NCBI GenBank assembly: GCA_902525075.1
Contig: CABZFV010000007.1
Location: 1 to 64,000 of the forward strand
Length of the DNA stretch: 64,000 nt
Reading direction: 5' to 3'
DNA from: an uncultured Prochlorococcus sp.
GTDB taxonomy: Bacteria > Cyanobacteriota > Cyanobacteriia > PCC-6307 > Cyanobiaceae
Shown here: positions 1-9,783 of the stretch, one piece after another
Numbering within the stretch: position 1 is the stretch's first letter
How the letters are laid out: each line of letters begins with the position of its first letter
The notes under the pieces: generated by a model
Database searches by the model: none
What the model saw: only the letters and a program-made list of their open reading frames with translations
What the model was told of the DNA's origin: nothing
Program-made: the position numbers and the translations under genes

Positions 1-273
1 GGCTAATTTGAACATTTAGTAGTAAAGTCCCCTTAATATTTAAAAAACTTTTTCACAAAATGAGAATAAGAAAAGTTTTCTAAATTGTTGAAAAATTTAA
101 ATAGTGCTATAGATTACCTAAAGTAAAAAGTCTTGGGATTTCTCAGACAGGCAGATCATTTTTGAATTTTCAGTCAATGATCAGAGCTTCATGTCTCCCT
201 TAAGAGCAGGATACTTACAATGTGCAAAAAACACTTTGTGGAATGTTCAACAATCCAATACTAAGAAAAAGTT
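1..273. other. intergenic leader upstream of priA
   Basis: No convincing gene is seen here. A sigma70-like promoter can be read on the plus strand: TTGTTG at 85-90, a 17-nt spacer and TATAGA at 108-113. This would give priA an untranslated leader of about 155 nt, or drive a small RNA. On the minus strand an ATG at 15-13 followed by four sense codons runs off the window edge and could be the start of a neighbouring gene, but five codons are not evidence. Confidence 0.35.
85..113 (+). promoter_or_regulatory. putative sigma70-type promoter for priA or its leader
   Basis: TTGTTG (85-90) and TATAGA (108-113) are separated by exactly 17 nt. The -35 matches TTGACA at four of six positions and the -10 matches TATAAT at five of six. 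In such AT-rich DNA chance matches are common, so this is a prediction only. Confidence 0.35.
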
Positions 274-2550
274 TTGAAGCCGGCAAGTAATCAGTTATTA
301 AATATCTCCAATAAATTGGAAATTTTGCTTGATATAGGTAGTAGTAATGAAAGCTTTTACTATTTAGATGGAAATAATCTTGGAGCAGAAGTTGGAGATA
401 TTGTAAGTGTGAGACTAAGGGGGAGATTATTGAATGGGTTGGTGATCTCCAAAAAAGACTTTTCGACAATCAATAATGATGAATCAAATATTACTGGAGG
501 AAAAAGTATAAGATATTTGTTCGTTGAAAGTATTTTGCAGAAAAAAATAATTGATGAATCTTGGAGAGAATTGATAGACTCCCTAGCCTCTTTTTATATG
601 GTTAGTAATTTAAAAATGTTTAAAACTGCATTTCCTCCTGGCTGGATTGGTAAATATAAAAATTTCTCTAAAGGTTTAAAAGATCAAATCTGGATTGAAA
701 CTAAAAAAGAATTTGATATTAAGAAAGATGGATTAACCAAAAAAGAATTTTTTTTAATGGATAATTTATCTAAAAAAGGTAATTGGCAAAGTGAATTAAT
801 AAAGTCTGGTTTTAATTACACTCTAATTAACTCAATGGTCAGTAAAAATTATCTTGCTAAATCTAAAAGAAAAAAAAATATAAATAGTAAATTAAATTCC
901 TTTTTAAAAGATCATATCGCAACGAAAAAACCAAATCTTACAAATGAGCAAAAAATTGCATTTCAAGAATTTCAAACAATGAAACCAGGAGATGCATTAC
1001 TTATTTGGGGCGAAACAGGTTCAGGTAAAACAGAAGTGTATATGAGAATTGCTGAAGATCAATTTCTTAAGAAAAAAAGTTGTTTGATACTAGCCCCAGA
1101 AATTGGATTAATTCCTCAACTTATTGATAGGTTCAGTAGGCGATTTAATAATGTCGTTTACGAATACCATAGTAATTGTTCTCCCGATCATAGAACTTTA
1201 GTTTGGAAGAAAATTATTAATGCTAATGAACCTTTAATAGTAATAGGTACAAGGTCGGCAGTTTTTCTTCCAATCAAAAATCTGGGAGTAATAATAATGG
1301 ATGAAGAACATGATGTTTCTTATAAGCAAGAAAGTCCTATGCCTTGCTATGACGCAAGACAGATTGCTATTGAAATAGTAAAAAGGAATTCTGCAAAGTT
1401 AATTTTTGGGAGTGCAACCCCATCAATGAAGACTTGGAAAAAGTATATTTTTGAAAGGAAATTTAAATTGGTAAGAATGATCCAAAGGATATCCAGTAAT
1501 GAGACTCCTGAAATAAAAATTATTGATATGCGGGATGAGTTCAAGAAGGGAAATATGAAAATCTTTTCCAATGAATTATTACAATTGCTTCCTCAACTAC
1601 GCTTAAAAAAAGAGCAAGCAATAATTTTGATCCCTAGGAGGGGGCATAGTGGATTTTTAAGTTGTAGAAATTGCGGATATTTAATAAATTGCCCCAATTG
1701 TGACGTGCCTTTATCAGTTCATCTCGGATCACAAGGAAAAAAATGGTTAAGGTGTCATTGGTGTGATCATAAATCAAGATTGATCAATCGTTGCCCAGAT
1801 TGTCATTCAATTGCTTTCAAACCTTTTGGAATTGGTACGCAAAGGGTAATAGAGTTTTTAAATGAAGAATTTCCTGACTTAAGAGTACTTCGCTTTGATA
1901 GAGATACAACTTCAGGAAAGAATGGTCATAGAGATATTCTTTCAAAGTTTTCTAAAGGTGATGCTGATATTCTTGTCGGTACTCAGATGTTGGCAAAAGG
2001 TATTGACATCCCCAATATTACTCTTTCAGTAGTTATTGCAGCAGATGGGTTGCTTCATCGCCCAGATATTTCAGCAGAAGAAAAATCATTACAATTATTT
2101 TTGCAAGTAGCAGGAAGGGCTGGCAGGGCACAAAAAAAAGGGAAAGTAATTTTTCAAACATATAAACCTAACCACCCGGTGATTTCGTATCTTCAAAAAA
2201 GAGATTATGAAAGATTCTTAATTGAAAACTCGAGATTGAGAAAGGATGCAAATTTATTTCCATTTTGCACAATTTGCCTACTTAAATTATCAGGTGAAAA
2301 TTATGAATTAACTGAGTCAATTGCAATAAAATTAGCAAAATATCTACTCACTTTTTGTGAGAAAAAGAACTGGAAATTAATTGGTCCTGCCCCTAGTTTA
2401 ATAGCTAAAGTCGGTAAAAAATATAGATGGCAGATATTAATACATGGTCCTGAAGGAACAAAGATACCTTTACCTGATAGATCAATATTATGGAAACTTA
2501 TTCCAAAAAATGTTTTTTTAACAATAGATGTTAATCCAGCAGAGTTGTAA
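274..2550 (+). CDS. priA: primosomal protein N' (replication restart helicase PriA)
   Basis: PriA is the 3'-5' DExH helicase that reloads the replisome at collapsed forks. The 758-residue length is normal for the family. Visible are Walker A GETGSGKT near residue 247, the DEEH box near residue 344, and eight cysteines in paired C-x2-C motifs between about residues 464 and 508 that form the two zinc sites inserted in the helicase core. Motif VI (QVAGRAGR) is present. Translation appears to start at a TTG after an A-rich stretch. The stop codon abuts the stop of the convergent downstream gene with no spacing. Identification is firm; only the start is uncertain. Confidence 0.96.
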   Translation: MKPASNQLLNISNKLEILLDIGSSNESFYYLDGNNLGAEVGDIVSVRLRGRLLNGLVISKKDFSTINNDESNITGGKSIRYLFVESILQKKIIDESWRELIDSLASFYMVSNLKMFKTAFPPGWIGKYKNFSKGLKDQIWIETKKEFDIKKDGLTKKEFFLMDNLSKKGNWQSELIKSGFNYTLINSMVSKNYLAKSKRKKNINSKLNSFLKDHIATKKPNLTNEQKIAFQEFQTMKPGDALLIWGETGSGKTEVYMRIAEDQFLKKKSCLILAPEIGLIPQLIDRFSRRFNNVVYEYHSNCSPDHRTLVWKKIINANEPLIVIGTRSAVFLPIKNLGVIIMDEEHDVSYKQESPMPCYDARQIAIEIVKRNSAKLIFGSATPSMKTWKKYIFERKFKLVRMIQRISSNETPEIKIIDMRDEFKKGNMKIFSNELLQLLPQLRLKKEQAIILIPRRGHSGFLSCRNCGYLINCPNCDVPLSVHLGSQGKKWLRCHWCDHKSRLINRCPDCHSIAFKPFGIGTQRVIEFLNEEFPDLRVLRFDRDTTSGKNGHRDILSKFSKGDADILVGTQMLAKGIDIPNITLSVVIAADGLLHRPDISAEEKSLQLFLQVAGRAGRAQKKGKVIFQTYKPNHPVISYLQKRDYERFLIENSRLRKDANLFPFCTICLLKLSGENYELTESIAIKLAKYLLTFCEKKNWKLIGPAPSLIAKVGKKYRWQILIHGPEGTKIPLPDRSILWKLIPKNVFLTIDVNPAEL

Positions 2551-3660
2551 TTACTTTGATGGAAGTTGAGGTAAATCTGAACCTAATTTAAATCTATAGA
2601 ATCTTAATAAATAAGCCAATATTATAATTATTAAAATAATAGATATCCCAATCAAGAGTTTGTTGAGGCTCCAAAAAGAAAATTCAAGACTATTTATCTG
2701 CCCTTGATTTAAATCCCAAATTATTAGATTTTTTGTGATTTCTAAATTTGAGTTATTTTTATCGTTAAGGATAGCTTTATTAGGGTGAATAATTTTGAAA
2801 ATGAGTTCTAAATTATCAATGCCTTTAATAGAATTTAGATCCAAATCTAACCTGTAAAAGTATTTTTTAAAAAAAATGAAGTTTTTTTGAGTAGTATTAA
2901 TCTCTATATTTGTTGATTCTCCAGCTAACTTTCCAGCTGTATTTTGGGTGATTTTAAGAACTTGCTTTGTATCCTCTAAATTGAGATTTTTATGTTTCAA
3001 AGAAAAGGTTGATTCGTCTTGTTCAATTTCTGCGTTAGGAAAAATATCTTTCATCTTCTCTTCAAATTTTAATTGCCAAGGAAATTTCTTTATGTATTTA
3101 CTCTCTATCACTAAATTATTAGTTATTGAATCAAGTTCACTAAGATCAAGGGTATCCTCAATTTTTACGCAGCCACTTAAAAGTGGAATTAATAACAATA
3201 GTATTAAAAAAATGATTAGTGAAAAGCCTTTCTGAAAGGGTTTTGTTTCACCAGTTGGTGTCTCAGTTACATTAATAAATTTTTTTTTCTTGAATACTTC
3301 TCTTTTTTTGCGAAGTGAGTTAAGAGATTTTTTATTGAGTGATGGGTCGCTTTCAAACTGTACGTTCCAATTTTCTGGCTTTTTAATGTCAGGAGAGTCT
3401 ATAACTTCCATCAAATATTTTGCATTTTCTCTCGTCTTATTATCGTAAGATTTTAGAAGTTCTTTACAAAACCTTTTAGCCTCCTCCCTTTTATTGATAC
3501 CACATAGAGCAGTAATTAAGATTGTTCTTAAATTTACTCCCTCTTTGCTTGGTAAAGGAAATGATTCGATTATGGGCAAAAGAAATTCAATGCAATAATG
3601 ATACTCACCTTTAGCTAAAGCAAGTTCTACTTTTTCTAAAACTTGCTCATAAGTTTTCAT
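2551..3660 (-). CDS. TPR-like plus DUF3153 membrane protein
   Basis: Function unknown. The first ~110 residues look like a helical TPR-type repeat region (alternating helices with an A-K-x-E-Y pattern). They are followed by a lysine-rich linker, a hydrophobic helix ending in a lipobox-like LSGC near residue 163, a beta-rich DUF3153-type domain, and a C-terminal transmembrane helix (about 335-355) with a basic tail. DUF3153 proteins are typically cyanobacterial or plastid membrane-associated lipoproteins, so the lipobox sitting 160 residues inside the chain suggests a fusion of a cytosolic helical domain to a membrane protein. It ends head-to-head with priA and starts 3 nt after argB's stop, so it is probably co-transcribed with argB. 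Confidence 0.8.
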   Translation of the reverse strand: MKTYEQVLEKVELALAKGEYHYCIEFLLPIIESFPLPSKEGVNLRTILITALCGINKREEAKRFCKELLKSYDNKTRENAKYLMEVIDSPDIKKPENWNVQFESDPSLNKKSLNSLRKKREVFKKKKFINVTETPTGETKPFQKGFSLIIFLILLLLIPLLSGCVKIEDTLDLSELDSITNNLVIESKYIKKFPWQLKFEEKMKDIFPNAEIEQDESTFSLKHKNLNLEDTKQVLKITQNTAGKLAGESTNIEINTTQKNFIFFKKYFYRLDLDLNSIKGIDNLELIFKIIHPNKAILNDKNNSNLEITKNLIIWDLNQGQINSLEFSFWSLNKLLIGISIILIIIILAYLLRFYRFKLGSDLPQLPSK

Positions 3661-3663
3661 GGG

Positions 3664-4515
3664 TTAGGCGACTATCATTGTACCTATTCCGGAATTTGTA
3701 AAAATCTCAAGAAGTAATGAATGTTCTATTCTTCCATCAATTATGTGAGCTGCTTTGACTCCTTGGGCTAAAGCTCTTATACAGCATTCTGTCTTTGGAA
3801 TCATACCTTCAGTCACAATTTTTTTATCAATAAAATCCCTTGCCTCTTTGAGATTAGTTTTTTCAACAAGACTATTTTTGTTATCTTTTTCTTTTAAAAT
3901 CCCTTGAGTATCAGTAAGAAGAATAAGTTTTTCTGCATTTATTGCAGCAGCAATTTCTCCAGCAACAAAATCTGCATTAATGTTATGGGAAACACCCTCC
4001 AAGGTTGATCCAATGCTAGAAATAATTGGGATGTATCCCGTAGAAATAAGAGGAGCTAATATTTCAGGATTGATTTTTGTAACCTCTCCCACTAACCCAT
4101 GGCTACCATCTCCTAGTTCTCTAGATTGAATTAAGTTGCCATCAAGACCTGATATTCCCACAGCTAAGGATCCAGTTTTATTAATCCCTTTTACAATTTG
4201 TTTGTTAACTCTACCCATTAGAACCATCTCGACAATTTCCATTGTTTTTTGATCAGTAATTCTTAATCCATTTTCGAATTTAGGAGATATTTCTAATTTC
4301 TTTAACCAATTATTAATCTCTGGCCCACCTCCATGAATTACTATTGGACAAACCCCAACGGTTGATAAAAGTGCAATGTCTCTAAAAAAAGCATTTTTTA
4401 AATTATTATTCTCCATAACAGAACCACCATACTTGATAACAATTTTTCTACCTGAGAAACTTTGTATATATGGAAGTGCTTCGCTTAATATTGATACTCT
4501 TTGAGAATCATTCAT
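3664..4515 (-). CDS. argB: acetylglutamate kinase
   Basis: Catalyses ATP-dependent phosphorylation of N-acetyl-L-glutamate, the second and, in cyanobacteria, PII-regulated step of arginine synthesis. The 283-residue chain has the amino-acid-kinase signatures: KYGGSVM near the N-terminus, the substrate loop HGGGPEIN, and the C-terminal [10 protein letters not shown] and TDTQGIL segments. Length and motifs are typical of the hexameric arginine-sensitive type, whose N-terminal helix (here residues ~5-20) mediates feedback. Its gene lies immediately upstream of the DUF3153 gene on the same strand. Confidence 0.96.
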   Translation of the reverse strand: MNDSQRVSILSEALPYIQSFSGRKIVIKYGGSVMENNNLKNAFFRDIALLSTVGVCPIVIHGGGPEINNWLKKLEISPKFENGLRITDQKTMEIVEMVLMGRVNKQIVKGINKTGSLAVGISGLDGNLIQSRELGDGSHGLVGEVTKINPEILAPLISTGYIPIISSIGSTLEGVSHNINADFVAGEIAAAINAEKLILLTDTQGILKEKDNKNSLVEKTNLKEARDFIDKKIVTEGMIPKTECCIRALAQGVKAAHIIDGRIEHSLLLEIFTNSGIGTMIVA

Positions 4516-4578
4516 TATTAAAATTCATGAAAATTGATTAGATTGAGAAATTAGGTTTTTACAAATATATCCCTATAT

Positions 4579-5109
4579 TCAATAAAAGAGAATAAAATCA
4601 AATTCTTTTTTATTATCGTCGATTATAAATTCTGATTCAAGACCTTTGACGAAAAACCTATTTAATCTTTCTTGTTTTTCAATCCATTTTTCTAGAGGGA
4701 CAGCGTTTAATTCGAAACGCATTCTGAGACCATTTTTTTCTTCCTTTGTAATTTCTTCTATTTCTTTTAATTGAGGGGGGTTATCCTCGTCCCACAAATT
4801 TAAAGATTCTAATGATGATTCAAGATGAGCTTTTATCCCATACTTCCATCTCGTAACATCTTTAACTAATGCTGTTAATTCTTTTGGCCTATTAAATTTA
4901 TTTGTCGCAAAATTTGTCTTGTCAAATAACTCTACAGGAGGTATTTCGGAAGTCTTTAAGCCTAAGCCAATTAGGAAAATAGGTACTCCATAAAAAAAAG
5001 TAGGTACACTTAAATTCACTGAGTCTGTAAAATAAGCAGTCATTCCAACAAAAGCTAATATACCCCCAGCGGTTACGATTAAGTTTCCAGGCGATAAGTA
5101 TTTCTTCAT
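4579..5109 (-). CDS. DUF2854 membrane protein
   Basis: Conserved cyanobacterial/plastid protein of unknown function, recognised as DUF2854 by its N-terminal pair of hydrophobic segments (about residues 8-28 and 33-52, with the GGILAFVGM and FYGVPIFLIGLGL patterns) followed by a soluble region of about 120 residues rich in charged residues. Probably a thylakoid or plasma membrane protein. It is divergent from the 69-aa gene at 5124, with only 14 nt between the start codons, so their promoters must overlap the opposite coding regions or be very compact. Confidence 0.8.
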   Translation of the reverse strand: MKKYLSPGNLIVTAGGILAFVGMTAYFTDSVNLSVPTFFYGVPIFLIGLGLKTSEIPPVELFDKTNFATNKFNRPKELTALVKDVTRWKYGIKAHLESSLESLNLWDEDNPPQLKEIEEITKEEKNGLRMRFELNAVPLEKWIEKQERLNRFFVKGLESEFIIDDNKKEFDFILFY

Positions 5110-5123
5110 TTTGATTTAGTAGA

Positions 5124-5333
5124 ATGAGTTTAAATGGGCTAACAAGTACTATGCAAGATCTTAATACTGCAAATCAAGGAGATTTAATTTTTAAACTTGA
5201 TCAAGATAGAGCATGGCTACTAGAAAATCTTGATAAGGGTAAATGGCCAGAAATCAGAAGCGAACTTGCCGCGCTTGAAAGAAAAATAAGCAAGTTAATT
5301 ATAAGTGTTCAAGAAAATAATGTTGATATTTGA
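5124..5333 (+). CDS. small conserved hypothetical protein (69 aa)
   Basis: Not recognised as a named family. The protein is short, soluble and mostly helical. Residues ~20-60 show amphipathic helices with the pattern LxxDRAWLLENLDKGKWPEIRSEL, suggesting a small helical hairpin. It is squeezed between a divergent DUF2854 gene and the convergent ssb gene (1 nt between stop codons). Codon use matches its neighbours, and the space would otherwise be an unusually long gap in this compact genome, so I take it as a real gene. Confidence 0.6.
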   Translation: MSLNGLTSTMQDLNTANQGDLIFKLDQDRAWLLENLDKGKWPEIRSELAALERKISKLIISVQENNVDI

Positions 5334-5334
5334 T

Positions 5335-5760
5335 TTAAAAAGGTATTTCGTCCACTTCAGGTACTAAAGGTGAACTATCCCAACTAGGTTTTTTGGCGGT
5401 TTCTTTATTTTCAAATGATTCATTATTTTCTTTTTGATCAGACTTAATAAAATCAACTGGCGATATTTGATGAATTTTTGAAGCTGTTAGTTCTGGTTGT
5501 TTTTCTTTCGTTCCGTCTTTTCTAGTGACAGAATTCATCTTTAGACGTCCCTCAATAACAATATTTTGCCCCTCCTTTAGTTCATCTACCATTTCTTGGG
5601 CAATATTTCCCCATCCTATGATCTTGAGATCTCTGGTTGGATCTTCACTACGTAATCCTTTAAAATTAACAATCATTTCTGCAATTGGAGTTTGGTTTTC
5701 TTTGGTATACCTCATTTGGGGAGCGCTATTAATGACCGCCTGAATTAAACAATGATTCAT
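5335..5760 (-). CDS. ssb: single-stranded DNA-binding protein
   Basis: OB-fold protein that coats single-stranded DNA during replication, repair and recombination. The N-terminal ~105 residues carry the SSB core (start MNHCLIQAVI, then IGWGNIAQEM and the EGRLKMNS segment). A short low-complexity linker follows, and the last residues are acidic and end in DEIPF, the conserved tip that docks partner proteins, including PriA, which is encoded nearby. At 141 residues it is slightly shorter than E. coli SSB but complete. Confidence 0.92.
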   Translation of the reverse strand: MNHCLIQAVINSAPQMRYTKENQTPIAEMIVNFKGLRSEDPTRDLKIIGWGNIAQEMVDELKEGQNIVIEGRLKMNSVTRKDGTKEKQPELTASKIHQISPVDFIKSDQKENNESFENKETAKKPSWDSSPLVPEVDEIPF

Positions 5761-5788
5761 TACTTACTATTTAATTAAAGACATACTG

Positions 5789-6586
5789 ATGCAGAATCAA
5801 GGAAATTGCTATAAAAATGTTTGGATCCTATCAGGAACTTCGGATGGACCTGTAATAGCTAATAGGCTTCTTGAACTTAATTATTCAGTCTTTGCAAGTG
5901 TTTTAACTTATAAAGCAGGGCAAGCTTATATTGAAAATCCAAAGTTACATATCATTACGGGGAAATTAAATAATAAAGATCAAATAATTAATTTCATAAA
6001 TAAAAATAAAATCACATGCGTTGTCGATGCTACTCATCCGTTTGCCGAAATAATTTCAAAAAATCTTTATAATGCATGTAAAGAAATTAATAAACCTCTT
6101 TTACTATTTGAGAGGAAGTCTCTAGTAAATAACACTAATAATTTTTTTTATATTGATCATCTAAATGATATAAATAATGTTGATATAGAAAATAAAAATA
6201 TTCTTCTTGCAATAGGATCAAGATTCCTTAACGATACAGCTAGTTATTATATGAATTGTAAAGCAAATGTATTTACAAGGGTTCTTCCAACTTTTGAAAG
6301 CATAACTAAAGCTTTTGGATCATGTATTAAAAATTCAAACATAGCGATACTTGAACCAAGTAAAAATAATAAAAACATTTTAGAAAAAAAACTTTGTGAT
6401 TTTTGGGAGATAGATTATGTTCTATGCAGAGAATCTGGAAGTTATTCTCAGAAAAACTGGGAGAGTATAGTTTCTGGAAGTAAGATGAAGTTATTTTTGG
6501 TTAAAAGGCCGAAAGTTAAAAATGATTATTCTTACTCTTTTGATCAATATCACAATTTGATAAATCACATAATTAAAAAATATTGA
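5789..6586 (+). CDS. cobK: precorrin-6A reductase
   Basis: NAD(P)H-dependent reductase of the corrin macrocycle in cobalamin (pseudocobalamin) synthesis. The N-terminal nucleotide-binding motif SGTSDGPVIA, the DATHPFAE signature near residue 80 and the ESG segment near residue 215 are characteristic of CobK/CbiJ. The 265-residue length is normal. It starts 28 nt from the divergent ssb start and is followed after 13 nt by cutA, with which it probably forms an operon. A second B12 gene, cobO, lies at 22.8 kb but is not linked. Confidence 0.9.
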   Translation: MQNQGNCYKNVWILSGTSDGPVIANRLLELNYSVFASVLTYKAGQAYIENPKLHIITGKLNNKDQIINFINKNKITCVVDATHPFAEIISKNLYNACKEINKPLLLFERKSLVNNTNNFFYIDHLNDINNVDIENKNILLAIGSRFLNDTASYYMNCKANVFTRVLPTFESITKAFGSCIKNSNIAILEPSKNNKNILEKKLCDFWEIDYVLCRESGSYSQKNWESIVSGSKMKLFLVKRPKVKNDYSYSFDQYHNLINHIIKKY

Positions 6587-6599
6587 TGGTTAATTCATT

Positions 6600-6905
6600 A
6601 TGGAAATATTAGTTATGATCACAACTGAATCAAGTAACGCAAATGCTTTGCGAATGGCTAAATTACTAATACAAAACAAACTTGCAGCTTGTGTTTCAAT
6701 AAAGCAAATTTTTTCAATTTTTAAGTGGGATGATGATATTGAAGAAACTAAAGAGTATGAAATCACAATAAAAAGTAAACTAGAATTTAAAGATTATTTA
6801 ATTGAATTCTTAAATAAAAATTCCACATATGATGTTCCTCAAATTATTTACAAAAAATACAATTCTGAGATCAAATATTATGATTGGTTGAATAAGACTA
6901 TTTGA
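6600..6905 (+). CDS. cutA: CutA1 divalent-cation tolerance family protein
   Basis: Small trimeric ferredoxin-like protein originally linked to copper tolerance; its cellular role remains unsettled. The 101 residues include the family pattern of an N-terminal strand MITTESSNANALRMAKLL, the LAACVSI segment with its conserved cysteine, the KWDDDIEETKEYEITIK strand and the Y-DVPQII motif near the end. It follows cobK by 13 nt on the same strand and is convergent with the kinase gene downstream. Confidence 0.9.
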   Translation: MEILVMITTESSNANALRMAKLLIQNKLAACVSIKQIFSIFKWDDDIEETKEYEITIKSKLEFKDYLIEFLNKNSTYDVPQIIYKKYNSEIKYYDWLNKTI

Positions 6906-6911
6906 TTAAAT

Positions 6912-7913
6912 CTATTTTATTAACTCTTTAAGATTAATATCTGATCTAGATCCTAATTGCGTAATTATTTGTCCAGCACAAATTGAAGCTATCTCTCCGC
7001 ATTTTTTGAGGGAAAAATTGTTTATTAATCCATGGATAAATCCTCCCGCATAGATATCTCCTGCTCCTGTAGTATCAATAATCTTGCCTTTCGTTATTGA
7101 CTCAATTATTTCAACATTATTCCTGTTAACGATCAGAGAACCATTGCTCCCAAGAGTTACTATGACTAATTCACATAAGGAAGATAGGTCTTCTTGGCAA
7201 TTTTCTAATTTATCACTTTTAAATAGACTTAACACCTCGGATTCATTACAAAAAACAATATCTACATATTCATAAATTAATTCCAAGAAACTCTCACGAT
7301 GTCTATCTACACAAAATGAATCAGACAAAGAAAGGATTATTTTTGTATTAGATTGTTTTGCAATTTTGGCTGCTTTAATAAAAGCTTTTTTAGCTAATTC
7401 GCTGTCCCATAAATATCCTTCTAAATACAAGTATTTACTTTCCTTAATTACAGTAAAGTCAATGTCTTTTGATTCAAACTCTACAGATGCTCCTAGGTAA
7501 GTGCACATAGTTCTTTGTGCATCAGGTGTAACCAAAATGATTGAATGAGCTGTTGGAGCACCTTCAATAGTAGGTGGAGTATTAAATATAGTTTTACTTT
7601 TTTTTATATCGTCAGAAAAGAAATTCCCAAATTGATCATTTTTCACTCTTCCTATAAACTGCACATGATTGCCTAATTCTGCTAAAGAAACAACGGTATT
7701 TGCTGATGACCCACCTGAAATTTGTTTGATCACGTTGCAATTTTCTAACAATCTCTGAGATTCATCAGAATTAATTAGATTCATTGATCCTTTATCCAGA
7801 TTATTTATCTCAAGAAACTCATTTTCAATATTTACAATAATATCTACTATTGCGTTGCCTAGACCAATGAGATCAACTTTTTTATGTTCAAAATGTCTAA
7901 AGGATTCATTCAT
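6912..7913 (-). CDS. PfkB-family carbohydrate/nucleoside kinase (adenosine-kinase-like)
   Basis: Ribokinase-fold ATP-dependent kinase. The PfkB signature 2 is visible as DTTGAGDIYAGGFIHGL near residue 285, including the catalytic aspartate and anion hole, and the N-terminal GLGNAIVDI and GGSSANTV motifs bind substrate. The 333-residue length and these motifs resemble adenosine kinase and related sugar kinases, but the substrate cannot be decided from sequence. It lies 15 nt downstream of purA on the same strand, so a purine-salvage role is a reasonable inference from context. Confidence 0.88.
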   Translation of the reverse strand: MNESFRHFEHKKVDLIGLGNAIVDIIVNIENEFLEINNLDKGSMNLINSDESQRLLENCNVIKQISGGSSANTVVSLAELGNHVQFIGRVKNDQFGNFFSDDIKKSKTIFNTPPTIEGAPTAHSIILVTPDAQRTMCTYLGASVEFESKDIDFTVIKESKYLYLEGYLWDSELAKKAFIKAAKIAKQSNTKIILSLSDSFCVDRHRESFLELIYEYVDIVFCNESEVLSLFKSDKLENCQEDLSSLCELVIVTLGSNGSLIVNRNNVEIIESITKGKIIDTTGAGDIYAGGFIHGLINNFSLKKCGEIASICAGQIITQLGSRSDINLKELIK

Positions 7914-7928
7914 TAATTTGGAATTAAA

Positions 7929-9311
<1,383 letters not shown>

Positions 9312-9320
9312 TGAATTGTA

Positions 9321-9758
9321 TCAACTTTCTCTTAGAACCATTTTTTCAGCAAGAGAAAATTCTTTGGTTAAACGCTCCTTAAGTTTATCTGGTAAAGGTC
9401 TACTTGCAAAGTTTTTGTAATGACCTGCCATAGCATTTAATGCTGTTTGCATTGTGGTAAATGATTGCGTTTTATTCACCATCCCTCTATTTCTATATCT
9501 GGAAATATAGTCAGTTATGAGTGTAAGAGCCTCACTTCTTACTTCATCTTTATTTGGAGAATCTTTTGGAGTATCAACAGCTGTTTGTAATGTTTTAACT
9601 ACAGAAATCGTATCCTTTGTGTAATCACCTGTCATAGCTGTTTTTGCAGCTATGACAGGGGAACTAAATAGTGTAAAAACAACAATTAAAGATATTGCAA
9701 AAGATATAGCTTTGGTAAGATTCTTAAAAAATAATTTTGATGTCCATTTCAGTAACAT
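9321..9758 (-). CDS. psb27: photosystem II assembly protein Psb27
   Basis: Lumenal factor that binds CP43 during photosystem II assembly and repair. The N-terminal ~38 residues form a basic stretch plus hydrophobic helix (about 18-36) ending SPVIAA, a signal peptide. The mature part shows the Psb27 core from TGDYTKDTISVVKTLQ through the RYRNRGMV segment and the SFTTMQTALNAMAGHY helix. The usual cyanobacterial lipobox cysteine is absent, so the protein should be a soluble lumenal form. A perfect 13-bp inverted repeat spans the coding region of the cleavage site (9628-9659). Confidence 0.93.
   Translation of the reverse strand: MLLKWTSKLFFKNLTKAISFAISLIVVFTLFSSPVIAAKTAMTGDYTKDTISVVKTLQTAVDTPKDSPNKDEVRSEALTLITDYISRYRNRGMVNKTQSFTTMQTALNAMAGHYKNFASRPLPDKLKERLTKEFSLAEKMVLRES
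9628..9659 (-). repeat. perfect 13-bp inverted repeat inside psb27
   Basis: Arms CCTGTCATAGCTG (9628-9640) and CAGCTATGACAGG (9647-9659) are exact reverse complements around a 6-nt loop. In the psb27 mRNA this is a 13-bp stem with loop CAAAAA, starting near codon 34, over the signal-peptidase site. It is the most stable-looking hairpin I saw within a coding region of this window. Confidence 0.85.
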
Positions 9759-9783
9759 AACTAAGCTCCCAAAAAAATAAGCC

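Noticed and set aside
1-15. Minus-strand ATG followed by four sense codons at the window edge
   Set aside because: Too short to call a gene; it may be the start of a neighbouring gene outside the window.
215-469. 84-codon minus-strand frame at the window start
   Set aside because: Antisense to priA and of shadow-like composition.
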